From the NCBI RefSeq assembly GCF_003337355.1, contig NZ_QPJW01000012.1:62001-126000 (forward strand): a DNA stretch of 64,000 bases, in the 5' to 3' direction. The notes under the pieces were generated by a model. That model was given only the letters and a program-made list of their open reading frames with translations. It was not told the origin of the DNA and made no database searches. A program made the position numbers and the translations under genes. The DNA is from Fontibacillus phaseoli (GTDB lineage Bacteria > Bacillota > Bacilli > Paenibacillales > Paenibacillaceae). Positions 7,295-15,955 of this stretch are shown here, in pieces (positions within the stretch are counted from its first letter, which is position 1; every line of letters begins with the position of its first letter).

Positions 7295-8635
7295 GTGGTT
7301 GTGGAAATGAAAATCGTCAAATTATCTAATGTTTATTCAAAGTATCTGGACAACTCTCGAGATATTTATATTTATTTGCCCCCTTCATATGACGAAACGG
7401 TCTCGAAGCGTTATCCTGTCCTGTACGCCCATGATGGACAGCATATGTTCGCCGCTGATGAGAAGGGCGGCTCGTGGGAGATGCACCATACTGCGGAGCG
7501 GCTAAGTCGTGAGGGTCATATGAAGGAAATTATTATTATCGCCATATCCTCTATATCCGATCAGCGAGTATCTGAATATTTTCACGATAATCCAGGGGTA
7601 GGGGAAGCATTCCATGCTAAATGCAAGGGGGAGCTATACGAGCTATTCGTAATCGAGGAGGTAAAGCCGATGATCGACGGACTGTTCCGCACTATGCCGG
7701 ATCGGGAGAATACGGCATTGATCGGCTCTTCGGCAGGAGGTCTCATCTCTTATCATATCGCTTTCCGGAGACCGGACATATTCGGTCAGGTCGCGATAAT
7801 GTCCCCTTTCTTCGTGCATGCGGTTGTGAACGAGCAAGGGGACGGGACGGGTAACCAAGACCCGATCAGCGAGATGAAAATTTACCGTCGCTTTTCGGGC
7901 AAGCCGTCTGTCCGGGTGTGGCTGGATATCGGCGGGGTGGAAGGTACGATTATGGTGCGGCATGTTCGGGAATTTGCCGATGAACTCATTGGGCAGGGCT
8001 TCAAGCCCGGGGACGATCTGATGTTTCTGCTGGATGCAGATGCAGGGCATTCCCAGGCGGATTGGGCAAAACGGCTGGCCAACCCGCTGCTTTATCTGTT
8101 CGGTTATATTGGTCGTCCTCAAAGCGTGGAAATTGAAGGCAGAAGGGAAATCGGTTTAAGGGGACAGAGGACGTATCTTTATCCAAAGGTAACGTTTAAT
8201 ACAGGCTTCCAGATGAGCCTGCTTACAGCCGAATATGCAGTCGATCATCCCAAAGTGTTGGAGATAGAAAAAGATGGCGCTTTGGTTCCTCTTACTGTAG
8301 GAACGGCTGAAGTATCTGTCCGGTATGAAGGTGTGACCTCCTCGGCCAAAATCGAGGTTGTCCCGGAATTGTCGGACATGGTGGAGATTGGAATTTGCGT
8401 AACCGTTCCTGCGGCCACGCCTGCCGATGCCCAAATACATGCCGGGTTTGAAATACCGAAGAAGCGGGAGGGGCTTTATCAAGGGCATTTTCTTTTGCCG
8501 CGGGACTTGGCCTTTGATATCAAAGTATCCAGGGGATTCGGATTTCACGAGAAAAGGGAAACGAGCAGGAGGTTCAACACTTCGGAATCTGCCAGCTTTC
8601 ATTTCATTGTAGAGGAGTGGGAGCGTGATGAATAA
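7295..8635 (+). CDS. Alpha/beta-hydrolase esterase (Fes/enterochelin-esterase type) with C-terminal beta domains
   Basis: 446 residues. The esterase-D/Fes-like core (about 1-270) has the nucleophile elbow GSSAGGL and a late His in DADAGHSQADW. The part after ~275 is predicted beta-rich: a bacterial Ig-like segment (about 280-350, ending TSSAKIEVV) and a final ~90 residues ending in a starch-binding-like strand pattern (FLLPRDLAFDIKV). No signal peptide is seen. The start is unsure: GTG 7295 is only 4 bases from GGAGAGG, while GTG 7301 is 10 bases away. It overlaps the next gene by 8 bases and is paralogous to it. The substrate is unknown; a sugar ester is a reasonable guess given the LacI control. 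Confidence 0.75.
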   Translation: MVVEMKIVKLSNVYSKYLDNSRDIYIYLPPSYDETVSKRYPVLYAHDGQHMFAADEKGGSWEMHHTAERLSREGHMKEIIIIAISSISDQRVSEYFHDNPGVGEAFHAKCKGELYELFVIEEVKPMIDGLFRTMPDRENTALIGSSAGGLISYHIAFRRPDIFGQVAIMSPFFVHAVVNEQGDGTGNQDPISEMKIYRRFSGKPSVRVWLDIGGVEGTIMVRHVREFADELIGQGFKPGDDLMFLLDADAGHSQADWAKRLANPLLYLFGYIGRPQSVEIEGRREIGLRGQRTYLYPKVTFNTGFQMSLLTAEYAVDHPKVLEIEKDGALVPLTVGTAEVSVRYEGVTSSAKIEVVPELSDMVEIGICVTVPAATPADAQIHAGFEIPKKREGLYQGHFLLPRDLAFDIKVSRGFGFHEKRETSRRFNTSESASFHFIVEEWERDE

Positions 8636-9986
8636 GAATACTTGGGATGAGCGATTGCTGCGTATTCCCGCCTTCGTTTCCGCAGCGATGGAGCAGGAAC
8701 GGGGAATGCACATCTATCTGCCGCCCGGTTATTATGAAGAGCCGAGCCGGCGTTATCCGGTCCTTTATATGCATGACGGTCAGGGAATATTCCATCCGAA
8801 TCCGTTTTCCAATAGCTCTTGGAATGTTCATCTGACAGCAGATCGGTTAATCGCTGAAGGACTTATGGCAGAAATCATTATTGTCGGCATCGACAACCGC
8901 GGCGAGGAACGGTTAAATGAGTACGCCTTCGCTGTTGAGGACGGATGTATTCCGGGTGCCCCGGATATGGTGTGCAAAGGGGAATTATATGAGCGTTTTT
9001 TGATCGAAGAGCTTAAGCCCTATATCGATCAGTCGTTTCGCACCCTCCCGGGACGGGAGCATACGGCGCTGATGGGCTCGTCAATGGGCGGGCTCGCCAC
9101 CTATCATATCGGCTTTCGCAATCCGCATATTTTCTCGAAACTGGGCATTCTGTCGCCTTATTTCATTCGATTGAATCCGAATACGCTTGAAGAAACCCGT
9201 TTCTATAACCGTTATACCAATATTAATAATTTGAACTTGTGGGTTGATATCGGGGAGGTCGAAGCGAATATTCTGGTCCGGCATGTAAGAGGAGTTGTTG
9301 GAGAACTGATTGCTCAAGGATATGCTCCCGGCGACAATCTGATGTTTCATGAGGTGCCGGGAGCAGCGCACACGGAGAAGGATTGGGCGGATCGGGTCCA
9401 TCTGCCGCTGCTGTACTTTTTCGGCAATCCGGGAAAGCCGGTTGCCGCCAAGCTGCATGGGAGAACCGAAATCGGGCTGACGGGCATGAACTCTTGGCTG
9501 AACCCGGTCGTTACCTTCGACAGCGGCTTTGGAATGACCGACTTGAATGGCGTCTTCGAGACGAGTGATCCGTCACTTCTTGAAGTGAAGAAGGATGGAG
9601 TCGTGAGGCCGCTCAAAAAGGGAAACGCGCAAATCACTTACAGAGGCAAGGCGGGGGTGAATGCTCAGTCTGAGGTTTCGGTCGTTGAGCATCTGTCCGA
9701 TGTTGTGAATGTGTCCATCTGCATACGCGTGCCGGTTAAGACGCCGGCGAAGGAAGCAATCCTGATCGGGAAGTTGGCCGTTTCGCGAATTTCCGAACAG
9801 CTATTCGGAGGCGTTTTCCAACTCCCTCGGGATATGGCTGTACGCTATAAAATTGTGACTGACAGCGGGGTACATGAGGCCGGGCCAAATGGAGAAGTTA
9901 TTCCGTATCGCATTTCTCGATGGAATGGGGACGCGAAACTGGAATACCGGGTAGAGGGGTGGGAGAACCAGAATGGAGCTCTATGA
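8628..9986 (+). CDS. Second alpha/beta-hydrolase esterase, tandem paralogue
   Basis: About 452 residues, starting at ATG 8628 (GTG 8625 is an alternative) inside the end of the first esterase, so translation is probably coupled. The layout is the same as its neighbour: IYLPPGYYEEPSRRYPVLYMHDGQ near the N-terminus can be matched to IYLPPSYDE there, with nucleophile GSSMGGL, late His in GAAHTEKDW, then an Ig-like and a terminal beta domain. The paralogues have diverged widely but keep every catalytic element, so both are likely active with different substrates. It sits upstream of the LacI-family regulator. Confidence 0.75.
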   Translation: MNKNTWDERLLRIPAFVSAAMEQERGMHIYLPPGYYEEPSRRYPVLYMHDGQGIFHPNPFSNSSWNVHLTADRLIAEGLMAEIIIVGIDNRGEERLNEYAFAVEDGCIPGAPDMVCKGELYERFLIEELKPYIDQSFRTLPGREHTALMGSSMGGLATYHIGFRNPHIFSKLGILSPYFIRLNPNTLEETRFYNRYTNINNLNLWVDIGEVEANILVRHVRGVVGELIAQGYAPGDNLMFHEVPGAAHTEKDWADRVHLPLLYFFGNPGKPVAAKLHGRTEIGLTGMNSWLNPVVTFDSGFGMTDLNGVFETSDPSLLEVKKDGVVRPLKKGNAQITYRGKAGVNAQSEVSVVEHLSDVVNVSICIRVPVKTPAKEAILIGKLAVSRISEQLFGGVFQLPRDMAVRYKIVTDSGVHEAGPNGEVIPYRISRWNGDAKLEYRVEGWENQNGAL

Positions 9987-10052
9987 ATCGGAGGTTGGTT
10001 CTCTTATATGGGGTCAAATGCTGACTTATCTTGCACTTACCAATTTCGGTAT

Positions 10053-10129
10053 TGTTCCAAGGAACAGAGGATTGTAGAGGTTGGATTAGGGGATATGGTA
10101 TCATCCTAACAGAACAACAATTCTATAAT
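10053..10129 (+). promoter_or_regulatory. Inverted repeat and -10-like box upstream of the lacI-family gene
   Basis: TGTTCC-AA-GGAACA (10053-10066) is a perfect-armed inverted repeat, and TATAAT stands at 10124-10129. No good -35 lies 16-18 bases upstream, so the promoter would be weak or activated. Confidence 0.35.
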
Positions 10130-10188
10130 GATTAGAAACATCCACAGGTTAATCAACGCTAGAGAAGAAAACCAATGAGGTGCCGACT

Positions 10189-11154
10189 GTGAAAAAAGCG
10201 ACGATGAAGGATATTGCCCGTGAAGCTAACGTTTCGGTGGCAACGGTCAGCTATGTTCTTAACAAAGTGGATAATCAGACGATAACGGACGAAACGCGTT
10301 GCAGAGTGCTTGATACGGCCAAGAAACTGAACTACATTCCGAGCTTGACGGCGCGTTCGCTGGTCAAAGGGAAATCGGGCATGCTGGCCCTGCTCTTTAA
10401 CCGCAGCAAGCAGGACGGCTATTGGAAGCAGCTTTACTACGGGATGCTGATCGAACGCACGGAAGCCATCTGCAAGCGGGAAGGCTATCATCTGCTTGTA
10501 ATGGGGATGGACGCGGAAGAGCCGAATCTCGATATTGTGCAGCAGCGGGAGGTGGACGGGGTCCTTCTGGTCGACGTGAAGAAGGAGGTCTTCCGGGATA
10601 TATCCGTTCAATTCAATATCGGAGTGCCGATAGTGCTGCTCGACAGCTATATCGAGGACCCGCTTTTTCACAAGGTCGTATTCGATTACCGAAAGGCATT
10701 CGCGCTTTGGAAGGAGCGGACGGGAAGAAGCACGGAACAATATTTCCTTGTTATGGATTCTTTTAATAACGATAGTCTGATGAATGAAATTATTGAAGCC
10801 GCGAATCTGGATTCGGATTCTATCTTCGTCCTGAGCGCAGACAACGGTGAGGGCTTGCCCGGATTTTTGGCAAAGCAGCATGGGAAGAACGGCGCCATAA
10901 TCAATGAATTTGTCGGCATGCATGTTGCGAATGCTGCGCAGGGGATGGAGCTTCAATTGACCGTTTTTTGCACGAGCGGTTGCCCGGAGCTACTGCCGCC
11001 GGACACAAGCGCGCTGAGAATGGAAATAGACAGGAATCAGGTTGATATTGCCTTTCAAATTATGCAATTTTATATCGATTCGCGTTCAAAGGATAATAAA
11101 CATCAGTATAGCAAAGCGGAATATGATCAGTATATTCATATTCCGCTGCTGTGA
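10189..11154 (+). CDS. LacI-family transcriptional regulator
   Basis: About 321 residues from GTG 10189, six bases after GAGGTG; a GTG at 10180 is the alternative. The N-terminal HTH is classic LacI (MKDIAREANVSVATVSYVLNK), including the hinge-helix region (TARSLVKGKSG), followed by a periplasmic-binding-protein-like effector domain to the end. It sits just after the two esterase genes, whose promoter carries two CG-centred palindromes, so it probably represses them in response to a sugar or glycoside. The ligand cannot be read from the sequence. Confidence 0.88.
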   Translation: MKKATMKDIAREANVSVATVSYVLNKVDNQTITDETRCRVLDTAKKLNYIPSLTARSLVKGKSGMLALLFNRSKQDGYWKQLYYGMLIERTEAICKREGYHLLVMGMDAEEPNLDIVQQREVDGVLLVDVKKEVFRDISVQFNIGVPIVLLDSYIEDPLFHKVVFDYRKAFALWKERTGRSTEQYFLVMDSFNNDSLMNEIIEAANLDSDSIFVLSADNGEGLPGFLAKQHGKNGAIINEFVGMHVANAAQGMELQLTVFCTSGCPELLPPDTSALRMEIDRNQVDIAFQIMQFYIDSRSKDNKHQYSKAEYDQYIHIPLL

Positions 11155-11177
11155 GCCGACAGATGTCGGCTTGTTTT
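11154..11177 (+). terminator. Terminator after the lacI-family gene
   Basis: AGCCGACA-GA-TGTCGGCT forms an 8-bp stem whose first base is the last base of the stop codon. It is followed by TGTTTT. Confidence 0.75.
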
Positions 11178-11311
11178 ATACTGATGACATCACTTCTGGT
11201 GGATTGATGTGGTAGGGTCGATTTTTGGCTGACGGCAAAAAAACGGTGACAAGATAGCAAAATAGCTAATGCAACAATGAAAAAAGGGCGATATTATACA
11301 TATGTATACCA

Positions 11312-11338
11312 TCCCTCTCCGGGAGTCTGGGAGAGGGA
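11312..11338 (+). other. Hairpin in the leader of the ThuA gene
   Basis: TCCCTCTCC (11312-11320) pairs perfectly with GGAGAGGGA (11330-11338), leaving a nine-base loop. No T-run follows, so it is not a terminator; it may stabilise the mRNA or regulate the start 50 bases downstream. Confidence 0.45.
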
Positions 11339-11387
11339 CGCTAAGCCGATCTGGAAGGCTTCTATGGACAAGGGAGGATTTTTTATC

Positions 11388-12122
11388 ATGTCGAAAATTA
11401 AAGTCACCGTGTGGAATGAATTCCGGCACGAAAGACATAATGAACAGGTTAAAGCCATTTATCCGCAAGGCATCCATATGGCGATTGCCAATCATCTGAA
11501 TACTCAGGAAGGTTTGGAAGCAAGAACCGCAGTGCTCGATGATCCGGAACACGGCCTGACCGATGAAGTGTTGAATCAAACCGATGTTTTGCTCTGGTGG
11601 GGGCATCTGGCCCATGACGAAGTCAGCGACGAGATCGTAGAGAAGGTGCGCCAAAAGGTACAGGACGGCATGGGACTGATCGTCCTTCACTCCGGCCACG
11701 CCTCTAAAATTTTCCGCGCCCTGATGGGCACGAATACCGGGTCGTTGAAATGGCGGAGCGACGGGGAAAAAGAGAGAATCTGGGTCATCGAACCGAGCCA
11801 TCCGATCGCAAAGGGACTGGGGGAATATATCGAAATCCCGAAGGAAGAAATGTACGGGGAACGCTTTGAAATTCCGGCGCCGGATGAACTCATCTTCATC
11901 TCCTGGTTTGAAGGCGGCGAAGTGTTCCGCAGCGGATGCTGCTACAAGAGAGGGCTGGGGAAAGTGTTTTATTTCAGACCAGGCCATGAAACATTCCCGA
12001 TATATCACCAACCTGAAGTGCTCCAAGTTATCGCAAACGGAGTACAATGGGCGGCAAAATCTGAAGGAGCCAAAGTTTCATATGGGCGCGTGGCTCCTTT
12101 GGAGAATGTACGTCAGAATTAA
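11388..12122 (+). CDS. ThuA domain-containing protein
   Basis: 244 residues from ATG 11388, ten bases after AGGGAGG; an in-frame ATG at 11277 has no such site. The sequence is a ThuA (trehalose-utilisation-type) glutamine-amidotransferase-like fold: [14 protein letters not shown] at the start, [14 protein letters not shown], a central GLIVLHSGH turn, and [12 protein letters not shown]. ThuA proteins act in sugar use, in Rhizobium on trehalose-type disaccharides, and are often found beside oxidoreductases, which are absent here. It probably belongs functionally with the sugar-related esterase/LacI block. The exact reaction is unknown. Confidence 0.8.
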   Translation: MSKIKVTVWNEFRHERHNEQVKAIYPQGIHMAIANHLNTQEGLEARTAVLDDPEHGLTDEVLNQTDVLLWWGHLAHDEVSDEIVEKVRQKVQDGMGLIVLHSGHASKIFRALMGTNTGSLKWRSDGEKERIWVIEPSHPIAKGLGEYIEIPKEEMYGERFEIPAPDELIFISWFEGGEVFRSGCCYKRGLGKVFYFRPGHETFPIYHQPEVLQVIANGVQWAAKSEGAKVSYGRVAPLENVRQN

Positions 12123-12183
12123 GTCGGTAAGCTAGATTAATTGGGTGAATGACCGAGCGGACGCGTTAATTTGGTGAAAATGG

Positions 12184-12218
12184 AAGTACAGCGGCACTTG
12201 CGTGCGGCTGTACTTTTT
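12184..12218 (+). terminator. Terminator between ThuA and TetR genes
   Basis: AAGTACAGC..GCAC-TTGC-GTGC..GCTGTACTT forms a long stem with one internal mismatch and a run of T after the 3' arm. Confidence 0.75.
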
Positions 12219-12225
12219 GTTAAGA

Positions 12226-12248
12226 TACAGAACGAATGTTCAGTATAA
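12226..12248. promoter_or_regulatory. Operator 1 of the TetR/MFS pair (upstream of tetR-family gene)
   Basis: A 23-base element with core AACGAATGTTC ending in AGTATAA. It matches the element before the MFS gene at 21 of 23 positions. The core is an imperfect palindrome, and the TATAA end overlaps a -10-like box, so the regulator would block its own promoter. Confidence 0.7.
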
Positions 12249-12298
12249 ATGTCAGGGTCTATTTTTTTATTGCGAATTGCGAATGGAGTGGAACCGAA

Positions 12299-12892
12299 GT
12301 GAATAAAAAGCAACTGCAAAGCGAACAGACCAAAAAGCGAGTTGTCGACGCTGCCAGAAATCTGTTTGCCCAAAAGGGCTATAAAGCCACTTCCATCGAA
12401 GACATAGTCGCCGCAACGGGGAGCAGCAAGGGGAACCTTTATTATCATTTTAAAAGCAAAGAGGGTCTATTTCTCTATTTAATCGACGAGTGGGACCGGG
12501 AGTGGGAAGAGAAGTGGCAGGAGAAGGAGCCGATATACAAAACGACGACGGAGAAACTGTACGGTTTTGCGGAACTGCTCGTGCATGATGACCTAAATCA
12601 CCCTCTAACCAAGGCGGCAGATGAATTTTTCAAGAGCGAAGAGAAAACGAGTGAAATTGAAGAGCGGATGGCCGAAATGGTCGAACGACATCTTCAGTGG
12701 AACCAACGCTTGATTCAGCAAGGCATAGATCGTGGGGAATTTCGGTCGGAAAGTGCTGGAGAACAGGCTGTTATTCTTGAAAGTTTATTGATCGGTCTGA
12801 GCCAGATGGCGCGGAAGAAAGACCCGGAAGCGGTGCTCGAGTTGTATAAGCAGGCGATGAAGGTATTCTTGTACGGGATAGCTGACAGGTAA
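12299..12892 (+). CDS. TetR-family repressor
   Basis: 197 residues starting at GTG 12299 behind GGAGTGGA; the frame is open back to an ATG at 12236, but that ATG lies inside the operator. The N-terminal HTH is typical (KKRVVDAARNLFAQKGYKA, then IVAATGSSKGNLYYHFKSK), and the C-terminal ligand domain follows the QacR/YfiR-like pattern. A closely matching 23-base operator lies before its own gene and before the MFS pump 142 bases downstream, so it very likely represses both and is released by a drug-like ligand. Confidence 0.9.
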   Translation: MNKKQLQSEQTKKRVVDAARNLFAQKGYKATSIEDIVAATGSSKGNLYYHFKSKEGLFLYLIDEWDREWEEKWQEKEPIYKTTTEKLYGFAELLVHDDLNHPLTKAADEFFKSEEKTSEIEERMAEMVERHLQWNQRLIQQGIDRGEFRSESAGEQAVILESLLIGLSQMARKKDPEAVLELYKQAMKVFLYGIADR

Positions 12893-12941
12893 ATCTCAGG
12901 CATCCATAAAGTTTTTTAAAAAAACCGTTGTTTTGGTAAAA

Positions 12942-12964
12942 TACAAAACGAACGTTCAGTATAA
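12942..12964. promoter_or_regulatory. Operator 2 of the TetR/MFS pair (upstream of MFS gene)
   Basis: Second copy of the 23-base element, here with a perfect GAACGTTC-type core (AACGAACGTTC) and the same AGTATAA end. The two copies differ at only two positions. Confidence 0.75.
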
Positions 12965-13034
12965 GTAAGAACAAAGGATGATCAACCTCCAATACGTCAG
13001 GCTGATCCATTTGCAGAATCCAGGAGGAATTTTT

Positions 13035-14267
13035 ATGTCACTTATTTTAAGAAACAGGGGAGCCATGCTCCTGCTCATGTTGAATATATTTCTCGTTTTC
13101 ACGGGAATAGGTCTCGTTGTTCCGATTATGCCTACCTACATGACGGAGCTTCATATCAGCGGGAGCATGGTAGGACTGCTCGTTGCGGCGTTCTCCCTCA
13201 CCCAGCTGTTGTTCTCCCCCGTTGCCGGCAGGTTGTCCGACACCTTGGGACGGAAGAAAATCATTGTTGCGGGGATGATTGTTTTTGCACTTTCCGAATG
13301 GCTGTTCGGGGCGGTCAGTTCCCCCGTGCTGCTGTTTGCGGCTAGAATGCTGGGAGGAATCGGCGCTGCATTGATCATGCCGGCCGTCATGGCTTATGCC
13401 GCGGATGTGACGTCGAATGAGGAGAGAGCCAAAGGAATGGGATTCATCAATGCCGCGATTACTACCGGCTTTATTATCGGACCGGGAATCGGGGGATATA
13501 TCGCGGAATTCGGCATTCGTGTTCCTTTCTATGCAGCCGCGGTAGCAGGTGCGGTAGCGGCGGTCATTACGCTGTTTATTTTGCCGGAATCGTTGACGGA
13601 TGAGCAGCGGGCGGAGTCCCGTTCCGATGCTGCCCCGAAGCAGAGCCTGCTAACCCAATTATTGAACTCGGGCCGGGAAGTCTACTTTTTCAATTTAATT
13701 ATCGTATTCGTGCTTGCTTTCGGGCTAGCCAATTACGAGACGGTATTCGGCCTGTTCGTGGATCATAAATTCGGCTTTACCCCCAAGGATATCGCATTTA
13801 TTATTACATTCGGTTCGATTTCCGGCGCCGTCGTGCAGGTCACGGTTTTCGGCTGGATTTTGAACCGTTTCGGGGAGAAACGCGTGATATCGCTTTGCCT
13901 GCTTCTAGCCGGATTGTTCGTTACCCTGACGCTGTTTGTGTCCAGCTACTGGTTGATCGTCGCAGTTACCTTCATTGTATTTTTGTCGATCGATATTTTG
14001 CGTCCGGCGGTGGGCACGCAGTTGTCCAAGATGGCCGGGGAACAGCAGGGGTATGTTGCGGGGTTGAACTCGGCTTATACCAGTCTGGGCAATATCGCCG
14101 GGCCGATCATTGCGGGCTTTCTGTTTGATTTCGATGTCAATTTTCCATACGTGGCAGCTGCTCTTGTTCTGCTTCTTTGCTTCGTACTTTCTCTTAAAGC
14201 TGGTAAGAACCGAGGCTTGTCATCGCCCCGGGAAGCCGATAACAAGGTCAATATGTCCATGGAATAA
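13035..14267 (+). CDS. MFS multidrug efflux transporter (DHA1/Bmr-NorA type)
   Basis: 410 residues from ATG 13035, nine bases after CAGGAGG. It has twelve predicted membrane helices, motif A between TM2 and TM3 (GRLSDTLGRKKII) and antiporter motif C in TM5 (GPGIGGYIAEFG), which identify a proton-driven drug-efflux DHA1 pump like Bmr or NorA. The polar C-terminal tail is short. It is under the adjacent TetR repressor by the shared operator. The substrate range is unknown. Confidence 0.88.
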   Translation: MSLILRNRGAMLLLMLNIFLVFTGIGLVVPIMPTYMTELHISGSMVGLLVAAFSLTQLLFSPVAGRLSDTLGRKKIIVAGMIVFALSEWLFGAVSSPVLLFAARMLGGIGAALIMPAVMAYAADVTSNEERAKGMGFINAAITTGFIIGPGIGGYIAEFGIRVPFYAAAVAGAVAAVITLFILPESLTDEQRAESRSDAAPKQSLLTQLLNSGREVYFFNLIIVFVLAFGLANYETVFGLFVDHKFGFTPKDIAFIITFGSISGAVVQVTVFGWILNRFGEKRVISLCLLLAGLFVTLTLFVSSYWLIVAVTFIVFLSIDILRPAVGTQLSKMAGEQQGYVAGLNSAYTSLGNIAGPIIAGFLFDFDVNFPYVAAALVLLLCFVLSLKAGKNRGLSSPREADNKVNMSME

Positions 14268-14686
14268 GTTCGACTGCGACGGAAACAGAGCCTAAGCATA
14301 AATAGCGCCCTTTCAGGACCTTATTCCCTCAAATAGGCGAAGCAATAGGGAATAGCGTCCTTTTGGGGCGCTATTTCTCTGTAAATCGGTCAAAGGAGCT
14401 CCCAATGGTCGGGTTCCTCATAAATAAGGGCCCAGAAGTTCGCTATTTCTTGCAAACTACCCACAAAGCACAAAATAGCGACCAGAAAGGCCGTTATTCC
14501 GGCATAGCAGATTACGGAAAGGAAGAGCAACTAAATGGAAAGGCACAGCTCGTTCCATTTTTATAGATAAGTGGACATCTCCCGCGTTCATGTTCATGTA
14601 AATATCGGTATAACCATTTGTTGTATTATGTATTAAAATGGATAACAACTGAATCCGCTTCTTGATGTTGGAAAGGAAGAACCATC
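14268..14686. other. Gene-free intergenic region filled by small hairpin repeats
   Basis: About 420 bases with no credible gene; one 67-codon frame runs through the repeats and has no recognisable product. Besides the four 25-base repeats listed separately, there is an inverted pair ATTCCCT (14323-14329) / AGGGAAT (14347-14353). The last ~100 bases hold the leader of the next gene. Confidence 0.5.
14301..14498. repeat. Four copies of a 25-base hairpin repeat (AATAGCG-type)
   Basis: Copies at 14301-14325, 14351-14375, 14423-14447 and 14474-14498. Each is exactly 25 bases of the form AATAGCGNCC-N5-GGNCGCTATT, with arms diverged to different degrees (the third has the left arm altered to AATAAGG). 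The second copy forms the best stem (AATAGCGtCC/GGgGCGCTATT). Spacings are 50, 72 and 51 bases. Confidence 0.75.
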
Positions 14687-15853
14687 ATGGCACAACTGAT
14701 TTTCGATCCGGCCGGCTATACGGTGACCGAAGGGACGGAGAGCGTGGAACTGCTGGCTAAGGAATTCGCCCTGCTGCAGTTTTTGTATGAACACCGGGGT
14801 CAGGCGTTTTCGCGCGAGCAATTGCTGGACCGGGTTTGGGTGTTGGAATACCCGGTCGAGCGCACGGTCGACGATCATATTTACCGCCTGCGGAAAAAGC
14901 TCCATCACTGGAGCCATATCCGGATCAACACGATCCGGGGATACGGGTACAGCCTGATCATGGCCGATCCCAAAGGCGTGGACAATCCGTCCATGCGCGA
15001 TGAAGAGATAAAGTCCGCTGTACTGGGGCTGTTTGAAAAATATCATTTGCTTGGGCAGGGAAAATCGATCATGGCATTGGCGGCTCAGCACGAAGTCCTC
15101 GGATTTGAGATCGATGCATTTTACCGGAGGTATATCCGGTTTATTCAAGCTGACATCAAGTGGTTTGTAGAGACGGGCGAAGTTCACCCACGGGAACGGT
15201 TATACTGGCTGCTCCTTCTTTACTGGGCGACTGCGCCCGATTCCGCCCGTGTGCTCGGCTACTGCGAGGCGGCGCTAAAGCAAGGCTTGATGACTCCGGA
15301 ACAGCACAGGGAAATGGAAATCCTGAATATTCTCGAGGTATATGCCGATGCGGGACAGCCCGAGAAAGCTATCGAACGCTTTGTCCACACCCGCCGCGTG
15401 GTGGAGCATGACGGATTGATCGGCTTTGTCATGCCCGTCGCATTGATGGAAATGTACGTTCACTTGGTTGCGGGGAACTGGAACGAAGCCGACCAGACTT
15501 CGGCTAGACTGGAGCGTTTGCTCGAGAAGGAGCCATATATTAGAGAGATAGGCAGGTTTCGCGTGTTTAAAGGACTTCGGCTTCTCTCGGAAGGCCAGGA
15601 ACGGGAAGCGGAAAAGTGCCTGGATGAAGGCCTGGAGGTGCTTGGGATGTCTTTGCATATTCCGCTTTATATAGCTGCGATTAACCAGATCAATCTGTTT
15701 TTGTGGCGTTACTATCCTGAGAGTCCATTGGTTCGCAAATATGCATCCTTATTTGAATCGGTCGAGAAGGAACACCAGTTGTTAACGCAACGCCAGGATC
15801 TGGAACAGTCCATCATGGAAATTCTTGCAAATGGAGCAAGCGGAATTAAGTAA
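14687..15853 (+). CDS. Winged-helix (OmpR-type) regulator with helical-repeat C-terminus
   Basis: 388 residues, preceded by GGAAAGGAAG. Residues ~1-95 are a Trans_reg_C winged-helix DNA-binding domain (LLAKEFALLQFLYEHRG, RTVDDHIYRLRKKL, INTIRGYGYSL) at the N-terminus without a receiver domain, unlike a normal response regulator. The rest is all-helical, TPR/BTAD-like, as in SARP or AfsR-type activators. It ends about 100 bases before an MFS pump on the same strand and probably controls it. The signal is unknown. Confidence 0.75.
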   Translation: MAQLIFDPAGYTVTEGTESVELLAKEFALLQFLYEHRGQAFSREQLLDRVWVLEYPVERTVDDHIYRLRKKLHHWSHIRINTIRGYGYSLIMADPKGVDNPSMRDEEIKSAVLGLFEKYHLLGQGKSIMALAAQHEVLGFEIDAFYRRYIRFIQADIKWFVETGEVHPRERLYWLLLLYWATAPDSARVLGYCEAALKQGLMTPEQHREMEILNILEVYADAGQPEKAIERFVHTRRVVEHDGLIGFVMPVALMEMYVHLVAGNWNEADQTSARLERLLEKEPYIREIGRFRVFKGLRLLSEGQEREAEKCLDEGLEVLGMSLHIPLYIAAINQINLFLWRYYPESPLVRKYASLFESVEKEHQLLTQRQDLEQSIMEILANGASGIK

Positions 15854-15897
15854 TTTAATCTGGTTTTTCCGGTTCTCGTCTGACAATCCTCTGATAT

Positions 15898-15931
15898 AAA
15901 TCAGTTATCCTGCAAAGAAAGAAACTGATTT
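15898..15931 (+). promoter_or_regulatory. Inverted repeat in the leader of the second MFS gene
   Basis: AAATCAGTT (15898-15906) and AACTGATTT (15923-15931) are perfect 9-base arms around a 16-base spacer. It overlaps a TATAAA-like box at 15895-15900, so it could be an operator for the winged-helix regulator or an RNA hairpin. Confidence 0.45.
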
Positions 15932-15955
15932 GATGAAGGATGGAGGAATTAGTAA

